From NCBI GenBank assembly GCA_947086655.1, contig CAMTZM010000001.1, forward strand, positions 163,585 through 227,584: 64,000 nt of DNA, given 5' to 3'. Below, one piece after another: positions 26,968-36,234 of this stretch. Position 1 is the stretch's first letter, and each line of letters begins with the position of its first letter. Source of the DNA: an uncultured Eubacteriaceae bacterium (GTDB lineage: Bacteria > Bacillota > Clostridia > Lachnospirales > CAG-274). The position numbers and the translations under genes were made by a program. A model generated the notes under the pieces. The model saw nothing but the letters and a program-made list of their open reading frames with translations, did not search any database and was not told the DNA's origin.

Positions 26968-27139
26968 ATATAATCCCTCTCTTTAATTTGTAAATTCAAT
27001 ATACTTTTGGAAAATATTTGTGTTTAGTTCTTTTTATATTTTAATTTTTAGATTTACTCTAAGAATTAAATTTGCGAAAGTTTAATATAAATATAATATA
27101 TAATAAAAGAAAAATATGTATTACGCAAGGGGGATATAA

Positions 27140-27550
27140 ATGGAGAATGCAAAAGTTTCAAAAAGCAATAGGAACGATATAAGACCAGAACCTTTTAAAG
27201 CGTTGTTTAAAGGTCTTATTGCTGCATGCGCTGTTACAGCTTTAGTTTTTGCAGTGTATGCTATACTTCTTACATATACTGATGTTACAGAAAAAAATAT
27301 TAATCTTGTAGTTATGCTTACTGTTGTTGTTTCTGTTTTTATAGCCGGATTTAATGCAGCACGTGGAGCAGATAAAAAAGGCTGGCTTTGGGGTATGGGA
27401 GCAGGACTTTTATACATGGTTATAATGGTTTTTATAAAAATTTGCGCTGCCCCTGATTTGAATTTTGATTCAAAAACTGCTATGCTTTTAATTCTTTCTA
27501 TTGCCGGAGGAGGATTGGGAGGTATAACTGGTATAAATGTTAAAAGATAA
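27140..27550 (+). CDS. TIGR04086 family membrane protein
   Basis: A 136-residue protein with four hydrophobic helices (about 25-50, 58-80, 85-110, 115-133) and Gly/Ala-rich packing motifs such as IAGFNAARGADKKGWLWG and LSIAGGGLGGITGI. It matches the TIGR04086/YrzE type, which commonly sits beside the SCIFF genes in Clostridia. Its function is unknown. The start has AAGGGGG upstream. Confidence 0.85.
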   Translation: MENAKVSKSNRNDIRPEPFKALFKGLIAACAVTALVFAVYAILLTYTDVTEKNINLVVMLTVVVSVFIAGFNAARGADKKGWLWGMGAGLLYMVIMVFIKICAAPDLNFDSKTAMLLILSIAGGGLGGITGINVKR

Positions 27551-27579
27551 TTGCCAATTATTATGTACTGTGTTATAAT
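27551..27579 (+). promoter_or_regulatory. Sigma-A promoter of scfA
   Basis: TTGCCA (27551-27556), a 17-bp spacer and TATAAT (27574-27579) lie 34 bp upstream of the SCIFF ATG. It begins right at the stop codon of the TIGR04086 gene, so scfA can be transcribed by itself. Confidence 0.82.
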
Positions 27580-27613
27580 ACCTTTATTAAATTTATAATG
27601 GAGGTTTTACATA

Positions 27614-27754
27614 ATGAAACACATAAAAACATTAAACACGAAAATGCTTAAAAACACAATATCTAAAGGCGGATGCGGAGAGTGTCAAACTTCATGTCAG
27701 TCTGCCTGCAAAACTTCATGTACTGTGGCTAACCAGTTATGTGAAAATAAGTAA
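27614..27754 (+). CDS. scfA: SCIFF ranthipeptide precursor (six cysteines in forty-five)
   Basis: A 46-residue peptide with an N-terminal leader (MKHIKTLNTK) and a core GGCGECQTSCQSACKTSC followed by a sixth Cys near the end. Cysteines are at 21, 24, 28, 32, 36 and 43. This is the near-universal SCIFF peptide of Clostridia; the maturase links cysteines to other residues through thioether bonds. GGAGG SD. The biological role of mature SCIFF is still not known. Confidence 0.97.
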   Translation: MKHIKTLNTKMLKNTISKGGCGECQTSCQSACKTSCTVANQLCENK

Positions 27755-27763
27755 TATTTTTTT

Positions 27764-27869
27764 ATAATACACGAAAAGTGCGTTTTACTTAAAAAGCTGT
27801 AATAATACGATAAGTGTTTTTATAAAGCTTTTTGCATGTAAAAGAGTTCTTTTCGTGTATTATTTTTTT
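27764..27869 (+). terminator. Large stem-loop with U-tract between scfA and scfB (possible attenuator)
   Basis: ATAATACACGAAAAG (27764-27778) pairs exactly with 27849-27863. Inner matches (TTTTAC/GTAAAA and AAAAGCT/AGCTTTTT) extend the stem, and seven Ts follow. It lies after the peptide gene and 44 bp before the maturase, so it could let much more peptide mRNA than maturase mRNA accumulate. Confidence 0.85.
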
Positions 27870-27913
27870 ATGTATTTGTATTGTTGTAGTTGTGAAAGGG
27901 GCGACTTATAATT

Positions 27914-29275
27914 ATGATTCATAAATACAGTATGAACGGTTTGTTTATTGTAATTGATGTAAACAGCGGAGCGGTTCATGTTGTTGATAAGATTGTTTAT
28001 GATATTTTGGATTTTTATGATAAAAATAGTATAGATGAAATTATTGAAATACTAAAAATAAAATATACAAGGGAGGAGATAACAGAAGGTTATAATGAAA
28101 TAAAAGAACTTGAAGAAAATCAAATGCTTTATACAAAAGACGAATATGAAGATATTATACCTCAAATTAATAAAAGAAATCCTGTTGTAAAAGCACTTTG
28201 TCTGCATATTGCACATGATTGTAATTTAAAGTGCCGTTACTGTTTTGCAAGCGAGGGCGAGTATCATGGAAAAAGAGAGCTTATGAGTTTTGAGGTAGGT
28301 AAAAAAGCTATTGATTTTCTTATATTGGCATCGGGAAAACGCAAAAATCTTGAAGTTGATTTTTTTGGCGGAGAGCCTCTTATGAATTTTGATGTTGTAA
28401 AAGAAATTGTATTTTACGCACGTGAAAGAGAAAAAGAAACAGGTAAAAATTTCAGATTTACTATAACTACAAACGGTATACTTTTAAATGACGATATTCA
28501 AAATTTTATAAATGAGAATATGAATAATGTGGTTTTAAGTATAGACGGAAGAAAAGAAGTAAATGACAAAATGCGTATGAGGGTCGGAGGACAGGGAAGT
28601 TATGATACAATTGTACCTAAATTCCAAAAAATTGCAGATAGCAGAAATCAAACGGATTATTATGTAAGAGGAACTTATACAAGAGAAAATCTTGATTTTT
28701 CAAATGATGTATTACATCTTGCTAATCTTGGATTTAAACAAATTTCAGTAGAACCTGTGGTAGCTGATGAAGAACAAAGCTATTCTCTTAAAAAAGAGGA
28801 CTTGCCGAAATTGTTTAATGAATATGAAAAACTTGCGGAAGAACTTTCAAGAAGAAAAAATACAGAAAAGGATTTTAATTTTTTTCATTTTATGATAGAT
28901 TTAAACGGAGGACCATGTATAGCTAAAAGATTAATAGGCTGTGGTTCGGGAACGGAGTATTTAGCTGTTACTCCGGACGGAGCGCTTTACCCATGTCATC
29001 AGTTTGCTGGAATGGAAGAATTTAAAATGGGTACAGTGTACAATGGTATTGAAAATGTAAAATTAAGACAGAAATTTGAAGACTGCAATGTTTACTCAAA
29101 GCCGAAATGCCGTGACTGCTGGGCAAAATTTTATTGCAGCGGCGGTTGTGTTGCCAATTCATATAATATAAACGGAGATTTTGTTACTCCATATGAAATA
29201 GGCTGTGAATTACAAAGAAAAAGAGTAGAATGTGCTATAATGCTTAAAGCTTGTGAAAATTTTGCCGACCGTTAG
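27914..29275 (+). CDS. scfB: SCIFF maturase, radical SAM/SPASM thioether-forming enzyme
   Basis: A 453-residue enzyme. An N-terminal PqqD-like RiPP recognition region (about 1-85) precedes the radical SAM motif C103-x3-C107-x2-C110 (CNLKCRYC) and the FFGGEPLMNF and FTITTNGILL strands. A C-terminal SPASM domain has several cysteines (LYPCHQFAGMEEFKMGTVYN, then CRDCWAKFYCSGGCVAN). It installs Cys-to-alpha- or gamma-carbon thioethers in SCIFF. AAAGGGG SD. Confidence 0.97.
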   Translation: MIHKYSMNGLFIVIDVNSGAVHVVDKIVYDILDFYDKNSIDEIIEILKIKYTREEITEGYNEIKELEENQMLYTKDEYEDIIPQINKRNPVVKALCLHIAHDCNLKCRYCFASEGEYHGKRELMSFEVGKKAIDFLILASGKRKNLEVDFFGGEPLMNFDVVKEIVFYAREREKETGKNFRFTITTNGILLNDDIQNFINENMNNVVLSIDGRKEVNDKMRMRVGGQGSYDTIVPKFQKIADSRNQTDYYVRGTYTRENLDFSNDVLHLANLGFKQISVEPVVADEEQSYSLKKEDLPKLFNEYEKLAEELSRRKNTEKDFNFFHFMIDLNGGPCIAKRLIGCGSGTEYLAVTPDGALYPCHQFAGMEEFKMGTVYNGIENVKLRQKFEDCNVYSKPKCRDCWAKFYCSGGCVANSYNINGDFVTPYEIGCELQRKRVECAIMLKACENFADR

Positions 29276-29285
29276 TAAAAATTTA

Positions 29286-29314
29286 TTGACTTAACATATT
29301 TTAGGTAATATAAT
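29286..29314 (+). promoter_or_regulatory. Sigma-A promoter of secDF
   Basis: TTGACT (29286-29291), a 17-bp spacer and TATAAT (29309-29314). The secD ATG is at 29469, so the leader is about 150 nt; no known riboswitch was recognised in it. Confidence 0.82.
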
Positions 29315-29468
29315 TATGAGGGTTGTATTAAAAATATGAAAATTGTAGTTTGTTTTTTATAATATGTTAAAGTATGTTTGAAAATTAAAAGTTGATTTGT
29401 AAAACAAATTTTCTTATATATTTAATCAAAAATATTTAAAATATAATATTGAGGAGGATATTTAACAA

Positions 29469-30701
29469 ATGAAAACAAAAAGTACGTTAATACTTATTGG
29501 TTTGTTGGCTGCTGCAATTGGTTTGTCGGCTTTGTCTTATTTTGGAATAGGAAGCCAATACCATACTTTAAGCGCACGCAATATTAAACAAGGACTTGAT
29601 TTAAGCGGAGGCGTATATATTGTATATGAGGCGCAAAAGGACAATCCAACAAGTGATGAGATGAGTTCGGCTGTTTCCATGATTCAACAGCGTGTTGATG
29701 CTAAAGGCTGGGCTGAGGCGGAAGTGCAGCAGGAAGGTGAAAAAAGAATCCGTGTTGAAATTCCGGGAGTTGAGGATGCTGAAAGTGCTCGGGAACAAAT
29801 AGGGCAAACTGCTCAATTAAGTTTTTATGATGAACAAATGAATGTACTTGTAGAAGGTTCACATGTTACAGACGCTAAAGTACAAATGTATCAGCAGAGC
29901 AATCAGCAGGCAGAGATTGTAGTTGCTCTTGAGTTTGACAGTGAAGGAAAAGAATTATTTAGAAAAGCGACTGCGGATAATATAGGAAAAAGAATAGCGA
30001 TATTTCTTGATGACACTTTATTGAGCGCTCCTGTTGTTAATACTGAAATTCCTGACGGAAATGCTGTAATTCAAGGTGGATTTACACAGGAGTCAGCTAA
30101 AGAACTTGCTGATTTAATACGTGCTGGTTCTCTCCCGTTTAAGCTTGAAGTTCTTGAAATGAACAATATAGGTGCTCGTCTTGGAGCAGAATCGTTAAGA
30201 ACAAGCTTATTTGCTGGAGTTGTAGGTATTTCACTTGTATTTTTATTTATGCTTATTTTTTACAGAGTTTCCGGCTTTGCAGCAGATTGGGCATTGGTTA
30301 TTTACATTGCGGTTATATTGCTTTTATTAAATGGTTTAGATATTACTCTTACGCTTCCGGGAATTGCCGGTATAATACTTTCAGTTGGTATGGCGGTTGA
30401 CGCAAATGTTATTATATTTGAAAGAATAAAAGAAGAACTTTTGGCCGGAAGAACTTTAAAGCTTGCTGTAAATAATGGTTTTTCAAGAGCGTTTTCAGCT
30501 ATTATCGACAGTAATATTACTACTCTTATAGCATGTGCGGTTTTATATTGGCTTGGTACAGGTCCTATTAAAGGTTTTGCTCAGACACTTGCTTTAGGTA
30601 TTATAGTATCTATGTTTACGGCATTGATTGTAACAAGATTCATATTAATCGGACTGATTAACATGAATTTTAATAATCCTAAGTTTTACGGCGGAAGGTA
30701 G
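29469..30701 (+). CDS. secD: Protein translocase subunit SecD
   Basis: A 410-residue SecD. It has an N-terminal membrane helix, a periplasmic-type domain opening with GLDLSGGVYIVYEA, a short P1 head, and five C-terminal helices with GIAGIILSVGMAVDANVIIF and the D-N pair of the RND family. It helps complete protein export through SecYEG using the proton or sodium gradient. GAGGAGG SD. SecF follows 12 bp later. Confidence 0.97.
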   Translation: MKTKSTLILIGLLAAAIGLSALSYFGIGSQYHTLSARNIKQGLDLSGGVYIVYEAQKDNPTSDEMSSAVSMIQQRVDAKGWAEAEVQQEGEKRIRVEIPGVEDAESAREQIGQTAQLSFYDEQMNVLVEGSHVTDAKVQMYQQSNQQAEIVVALEFDSEGKELFRKATADNIGKRIAIFLDDTLLSAPVVNTEIPDGNAVIQGGFTQESAKELADLIRAGSLPFKLEVLEMNNIGARLGAESLRTSLFAGVVGISLVFLFMLIFYRVSGFAADWALVIYIAVILLLLNGLDITLTLPGIAGIILSVGMAVDANVIIFERIKEELLAGRTLKLAVNNGFSRAFSAIIDSNITTLIACAVLYWLGTGPIKGFAQTLALGIIVSMFTALIVTRFILIGLINMNFNNPKFYGGR

Positions 30702-30713
30702 GAGGGTATACAA

Positions 30714-31607
30714 ATGCAGATAGTTAAAAACAGATTTATATATATTAGTATTTCTGTAATTATAATTATTGCCGGTATTGCTTTTAGTATATTTAATCAT
30801 AGCAAAGGCAGAGGATATTTTAATTATGATATTCAGTTTACAGGCGGAACGTCTATTGAGGTAAATATTGGCAAAAGTTTTGAAAATAACGATATAACGA
30901 GTATAGTAAATGAAACTACGGGAGAAGGCAGCCCGCAGGTTCAGAAAGTAGGAGACGGAAATTCTGTTGTTATTAAAACTAAATCTCTTAGTTCTGAGGC
31001 AAGAGTTAATTTTGTAAACAAAATGGTTGAGAAATATGGTATAACAAAAGATGATATAAGTATTAATGATATAAGTGCAACAATAAGCAGTGAAATGAAG
31101 AAAAATTCATTTTTGGCTGTTGGTGTATCATGTATAGCAATGCTTATTTATGTTTCAGTAAGATTTAGAGATTTTAAAACAGGAGCAAGCGCAATTATAG
31201 CGCTTCTTCATGATTCTCTTATTGTGCTTGCTTGTTATGCAGTGTTTAGAATACCTTTAAATAATTCATTTATAGCAGCTATTCTTACTGTATTGGGTTA
31301 TTCAATTAATGCCACAATAGTTATATTTGACAGAGTTCGTGAGAATAAGAGAAGAAGTGCATCTACTCCAAATGAAAAACTTATTGATACAAGTATAATG
31401 CAGTCTATGAGACGTTCACTTTTTACTTCACTTACAACATTTTTTACAATTACAGCTTTATATATATTTGGTGTTGAATCTGTTAAGGAGTTTTCATTGC
31501 CTATTGTTGTAGGTGTTATATGCGGTACTTATTCTTCAATATTTATTGCAGGTTCAGTATGGTATATACTTGCTGAATTTAAAAAAAGGAAACATTCAAA
31601 AGCATAA
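30714..31607 (+). CDS. secF: Protein translocase subunit SecF
   Basis: A 297-residue SecF with an N-terminal helix, DIQFTGGTSIEVNIG, and a C-terminal RND-type membrane region including VLGYSINATIVIFDRVREN, the SecF signature. It forms a complex with SecD. GGAGGG SD. A terminator hairpin at 31678-31718 follows. Confidence 0.97.
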   Translation: MQIVKNRFIYISISVIIIIAGIAFSIFNHSKGRGYFNYDIQFTGGTSIEVNIGKSFENNDITSIVNETTGEGSPQVQKVGDGNSVVIKTKSLSSEARVNFVNKMVEKYGITKDDISINDISATISSEMKKNSFLAVGVSCIAMLIYVSVRFRDFKTGASAIIALLHDSLIVLACYAVFRIPLNNSFIAAILTVLGYSINATIVIFDRVRENKRRSASTPNEKLIDTSIMQSMRRSLFTSLTTFFTITALYIFGVESVKEFSLPIVVGVICGTYSSIFIAGSVWYILAEFKKRKHSKA

Positions 31608-31677
31608 TTGTTTTATAAAATTTTTATGTGATATTTAATTAATTGTGTTTTATGGTTTTTAATATATTTAAAAAAAT

Positions 31678-31718
31678 TGGGCTGATGCAATGATTTTTTG
31701 TAACAGCCCATTTATTTT
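31678..31718 (+). terminator. Terminator after secF
   Basis: TGGGCTG (31678-31684) pairs with CAGCCCA (31704-31710), with an inner CAA/TTG pairing, followed by TTTATTTT. recJ begins 18 bp later, so it may only partly stop transcription. Confidence 0.75.
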
Positions 31719-31736
31719 GGAAGGTAATGTGATATA

Positions 31737-33524
31737 ATGACAAAGTGGATGCTTAGAAGAAATAAAGCAGATATTAAAAAAATGTCCGATGAGCTTAAAA
31801 TAAGCAGCGTGTATGCTTGTGTACTTGCTAACAGAGGTATTTATACAAGAAATGCGGCAGATTTATATATTAATTATTCTGTAAGCCGTATGTATGATTG
31901 CTATGAGATTATGGATATGAAAACAGCAGTTGAATCTGTTTATAAATATATATGTGAAAAGAGCAGAATATTTATTTATGGAGATTATGATGTTGATGGT
32001 ATTACATCTACAACTATATTATATAAAATACTTAAAGCTGCAGGAGCAGACGTATACTATTATATACCAGACAGAAAAAAAGAAGGATATGGATTAAATA
32101 AAAACGCACTTGATTATATAAAAAAACAAGGAGGGGATTTGATTTTTACATGTGATAATGGTATAGCAGCTTTAGAAGATGCGGATTATATAAAAAAACA
32201 AGGAATGGAATTAATTATTCTTGACCATCATGAACCAGCTTATGAGACGGAAAATGGAAAAAGAAAAGACATTTTGCCAAACGCAATTGCTGTTATGGAT
32301 ACAAAACGATTGGATTGCTCATATCCTTTTAAAAATCTTTGTGCAGGGGGATTATCATATAAGTTTGCTAAAGCTTTTTTAGAATATATTGATATGAAAT
32401 ATGAATATGAAGACGAATTATTTATATTTGCTGCTATTGCAACTATATGCGATATAGTTCCTTTAGTTGACGAAAATAGAATAATTGCTAAACATGGATT
32501 TGAACTTTTAAATTCAGGAAAAATTACAAACAAAGGATTAAAAGCTTTAATTAATGTAAGGGGGCTTGAAGATAAAAAGATAACTGAATATGAAATAGGA
32601 TTTATTTTAGGTCCATGTATTAATGCAGCAGGGCGAATAAAATGTGGTTCTTATGCCGTTGATTTATTTTTGGAAGACAGTTATGACAGAGCGGTTGAAA
32701 AAGCCCGGTTTTTATCATGTTTAAATGATGAAAGAAAAGAAATGACAAATAGTTCGTTTGAAAGAACTGTTGAAAAAATAGAAAATAGTAATATAAAAAA
32801 TGATAAAATTATAGTTGTATATGATGAAAATATTGATGAGAGCGTAGCTGGAATTGTTGCCGGAAAAATAAAGGAAAAATATTATAAACCGTCTCTTGTT
32901 ATAGCAAAAGGAGAAAATACGGCTAAAGGTTCAGCAAGGTCAATAGAATGTGTAAATATTTTTGAGGAAATGTATAAAAATGTTGAATTGTTTGAAAAGT
33001 TTGGAGGGCACGCAATGGCAGCCGGCTTTTCAATTAAGAATGAAAATATTGAAATGCTTAGAGAAAAATTAAATAAAGGCTGTAATATAACACAAGAGGA
33101 AATGACACAAATTATAAGAATAGATAAGGAACTTAGTTTTTCTGAAATTTCAATGTCTCTTGCGGAAGAACTTGAGGAAATGAGACCGTTTGGAAGGGAT
33201 AATGAAGAGGCTGTTTTTGCCGTTAGAAATGTAAAAATTGAACATATTAATTTTGTAGGCAAAAATAAAAATATAATGCAGATTATATTTGTTGATGAAA
33301 ATAATATAGCTTTAAGCGGTGTAAGTTTTAACGGTTTTTTGAAATTTAAGGAAAATATTGAGACTAAATTTGGAAACAGTGTATTTATAGATATTATAAA
33401 TGGAAATGTAAAAAAATATAATATTTTGGTAGATGTTGTATATTGTATAAGAATTGATAATTATAATAATATAAAAAGAATTAAATTAAATATAAAAGAT
33501 TTCAGACTTATTGATAATATATAG
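31737..33524 (+). CDS. recJ: Single-stranded-DNA-specific exonuclease RecJ
   Basis: A 595-residue DHH/DHHA1 phosphoesterase. Motif I is FIYGDYDVDGITSTT, the DHH motif is LDHHEP, and FKNLCAGGLSYKFAKA follows. The DHHA1 motif is FGGHAMAAGFS, with AGRIKCGSYAVDLF before it. A short OB-like C-terminus is present. It degrades single-stranded DNA 5' to 3' in repair. It is at the short end of clostridial RecJ lengths. GGAAGGT SD. Confidence 0.92.
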   Translation: MTKWMLRRNKADIKKMSDELKISSVYACVLANRGIYTRNAADLYINYSVSRMYDCYEIMDMKTAVESVYKYICEKSRIFIYGDYDVDGITSTTILYKILKAAGADVYYYIPDRKKEGYGLNKNALDYIKKQGGDLIFTCDNGIAALEDADYIKKQGMELIILDHHEPAYETENGKRKDILPNAIAVMDTKRLDCSYPFKNLCAGGLSYKFAKAFLEYIDMKYEYEDELFIFAAIATICDIVPLVDENRIIAKHGFELLNSGKITNKGLKALINVRGLEDKKITEYEIGFILGPCINAAGRIKCGSYAVDLFLEDSYDRAVEKARFLSCLNDERKEMTNSSFERTVEKIENSNIKNDKIIVVYDENIDESVAGIVAGKIKEKYYKPSLVIAKGENTAKGSARSIECVNIFEEMYKNVELFEKFGGHAMAAGFSIKNENIEMLREKLNKGCNITQEEMTQIIRIDKELSFSEISMSLAEELEEMRPFGRDNEEAVFAVRNVKIEHINFVGKNKNIMQIIFVDENNIALSGVSFNGFLKFKENIETKFGNSVFIDIINGNVKKYNILVDVVYCIRIDNYNNIKRIKLNIKDFRLIDNI

Positions 33525-33607
33525 AATTAAAAAATTTTATTTGTGAAAAGGTAGACTTTTACTTTCAAATAAACTATAATTATTTTAAGCGTAATTTAAT
33601 ATAAAAA

Positions 33608-33654
33608 CATGAAAACCATAGATTTTTAGTTTTTATGAGTTTTTTTTAATTTTA
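33608..33654 (+). terminator. Weak terminator after recJ; remainder of gap has no gene
   Basis: CATGAAAAC (33608-33616) pairs, with G-U, with GTTTTTATG (33629-33637); a run of Ts follows. The rest of the long gap (33655-34375) is AT-rich. It contains a GGGCGCCC palindrome near 33780 and a short minus-strand open frame (33913-34131) without coding character. No known RNA family was recognised. Confidence 0.5.
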
Positions 33655-34375
33655 CAGTAGAGTATATTAAAAAAATATTCTTTTACGCATAACACATTGT
33701 TATTTATGGTGGTGAGGCTTGGATTTGCAGTTGTAAAGTTGTGGTACTAATATCTTTAATTTATAGATAAAAATTTAAGGGCGCCCACTTTAGGGTAAAT
33801 AATTAAATAAATTTTTATCAATCCTTTAAATGGTATTTAGTATAAATTTAAACAAAAAGACGTGTTAGGTTAAAATGAAGATAATATTCAGAAAAATGAA
33901 TATAATTATTATTTAAAAATACAAAATATTTGTATTACTCAAAACACTTTTCGTATGTCTGATAGCAAATGAAATTATTAATGAAAAACAAAAGCGGAAA
34001 TTGAAATTTTTAAATTTACGGTTTAAAGAGAATTGATTATAGTTAGTATATAAAAAAGCAAAACCGAATTGTACATAAAATAAAATTATATATTTTAAAT
34101 TTTTGATTACGTTTTTACTGTGATTTTTCATATTAACTGACTTAAATTATTTTTGCAAGAATATTTTTTGTTAAAGAAAAAGTTTTCTGTATTTTGACTA
34201 TGTTAAAATTAAAAGAGTTAAAGAAAAAGATTATTAATTTTTTTGAATGTTTATTTATAATGGCAGTTTCCTTTTAGAAATTATTTATATTTTTTTATTT
34301 TAAATAAATTTAAAGGTCTGTCTTATTAAAATTAACTTAACAGAATCAAACAAAACGTTGGGAGGCTTTATTATT

Positions 34376-36157
34376 ATGAAAGATATGAAAATAGGTAAAA
34401 AGTTAATTGTAAGTTTTATTATTATAGCATTAATTGCAAGTGTTGCTGAAATTGTATCTATGGTTGTAATTAAAAATATTTGTGACAAATATTCTTATGC
34501 ACTTACTAATTATGGGTTTTCTCAGGGAGATATAGGAAAAGCAATGCTTATGGTTTCAAGAAGCAGCAGTTATATAAGAGATATTACTATATTAGAGATA
34601 CCAGAAGATATTGAGGATGTAAGAAACAGCCTTAATGAAAATATAGAAAACTATGCTTATTATACTGAAAGAGTTGAAAAAGGACTTACGTCAGATGCAG
34701 AAAAACAGCAATATGAAAAAATTGAAGCTTCTTTAAAAGCTTATAGAGATAAACGTGATGAAATAATAGAATTAAGGCTTAATGCAAAAGACCATGATGA
34801 ACTTGAAAGAGTAAGAAAAATGTCTTACCATGAGTTAGCTCCTTTATTTAATGAGTTTTATGCTAATTGGGATACGTTATTAAATATGAATGTTGATACT
34901 GGAAATGAATTAAGTGAAAGCCTTAATACAATGGGACATATATCTCTTGTTATTAATGTTATATTTATGATAACTTCTATAATTATATCAGTTATTTTTG
35001 GTGTTACTATTTCAAAAGGAATTTCAAATCCTATTAAAAAATGTGTTGAAAGATTAGTAGCGCTTGAAAAAGGAGATCTTACAACAAGTGTATTTAAGTT
35101 TGACTCTAAAAATGAGATAGGTATGCTTGTAGATACTCTTGGAGGTACTGTTGAAGGTTTAAATTTAATGGTTTCTGATATTGGATATGTACTTGGAGAA
35201 ATGGCAGATGGAAACTTTAATGTTGATACTAAAATTAAAGATTCATATGTAGGAGAGTTTCATGAAATTCTTGATTCAATGACAAAACTTAAAGTTGATA
35301 TGACTTATACGCTTGGACAGATTGACCAGTCTTCAGATCAAGTAGCAAGCGGTTCTGACCAAGTTTCAACAGGTGCACAAGCTCTTAGTCAAGGTGCAAC
35401 AGAACAGGCAAGTTCAGTAGAACAAATTGCAGCAACAGTTAATGAAATACAAAAACAAGTAAGAGAAACGGCTGAAGGTGCTGAACAAGCAAAGAATAAA
35501 ACTAATGTAGCAAGTGATGAAGTCAACATATGTAATGAACAGATGCAAAAAATGATTGAGGCTATGAATCAAATAAGTTATAGTTCAAGTGAGATAGGAA
35601 AGATTATTAAAACAATAGAGGATATTGCTTTTCAGACTAATATATTAGCCCTTAATGCCGCTGTTGAGGCTGCCCGTGCCGGAGAAGCCGGAAAAGGTTT
35701 TGCAGTAGTTGCAGATGAAGTTCGTAACTTAGCATCAAAGAGTGCAGACGCATCACAAAATACAGCCGGTTTAATTGAGGATTCAATTAGAGCTGTACAA
35801 AATGGTATAAAGATTGCTAATGATACAGCAGAGTCTTTAAATAAGGTTGTAGATGTTGTAAAAGATGCTACAAATGTTGTTAATGAGATTTCATTAGCGG
35901 TAGAAGCTGAAGCCGATTCTATTGACCAGGTAACTCTTGGAATCGACCAGGTTTCAAGCGTAATACAAACAAACTCGGCTACTGCTGAAGAAAGTGCGGC
36001 TACAAGTGAGGAACTTTCAGGACAGGCGCAAATGCTTAAAGGATTGGTAAGTAAATTTAAGTTAGGAAATATAAATCAAAGTGTAATGAGTTATAATCAA
36101 GTAAATGATAATTACTCAGAATATACAACGCCTGTTTATTCATCAGATAAATATTAA
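34376..36157 (+). CDS. Methyl-accepting chemotaxis protein
   Basis: A 593-residue receptor. The first membrane helix is about residues 9-31, a helical four-helix-bundle-type sensor region is about 32-185, a second helix is about 192-215 and a HAMP domain follows. The signalling domain carries the highly conserved tip [20 protein letters not shown] followed by [15 protein letters not shown]. There is no C-terminal pentapeptide tether. ATG 34376 is chosen by GGGAGGC. The ligand is unknown. It stands alone, far from other motility genes, with a strong terminator. Confidence 0.95.
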   Translation: MKDMKIGKKLIVSFIIIALIASVAEIVSMVVIKNICDKYSYALTNYGFSQGDIGKAMLMVSRSSSYIRDITILEIPEDIEDVRNSLNENIENYAYYTERVEKGLTSDAEKQQYEKIEASLKAYRDKRDEIIELRLNAKDHDELERVRKMSYHELAPLFNEFYANWDTLLNMNVDTGNELSESLNTMGHISLVINVIFMITSIIISVIFGVTISKGISNPIKKCVERLVALEKGDLTTSVFKFDSKNEIGMLVDTLGGTVEGLNLMVSDIGYVLGEMADGNFNVDTKIKDSYVGEFHEILDSMTKLKVDMTYTLGQIDQSSDQVASGSDQVSTGAQALSQGATEQASSVEQIAATVNEIQKQVRETAEGAEQAKNKTNVASDEVNICNEQMQKMIEAMNQISYSSSEIGKIIKTIEDIAFQTNILALNAAVEAARAGEAGKGFAVVADEVRNLASKSADASQNTAGLIEDSIRAVQNGIKIANDTAESLNKVVDVVKDATNVVNEISLAVEAEADSIDQVTLGIDQVSSVIQTNSATAEESAATSEELSGQAQMLKGLVSKFKLGNINQSVMSYNQVNDNYSEYTTPVYSSDKY

Positions 36158-36160
36158 TTA

Positions 36161-36216
36161 AAAAAAGGCTGTCGCAAATCATTAAATCATAAACTGATTT
36201 GTGTACAGCCTTTTTT
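36161..36216. terminator. Bidirectional terminator after the chemoreceptor
   Basis: AAAAAAGGCTGT (36161-36172) pairs with ACAGCCTTTTTT (36205-36216); inner CAAATCA/TGATTTG extend the stem. T-runs on both strands serve the receptor and the convergent glycosyltransferase. Confidence 0.93.
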
Positions 36217-36234
36217 AATTTTATAAAATTTTTT

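Noticed and set aside
33913..34131. 72-codon minus-strand frame in the gap after recJ
   Set aside because: Aromatic/Ile/Asn-rich low-complexity translation, no SD and no domain.
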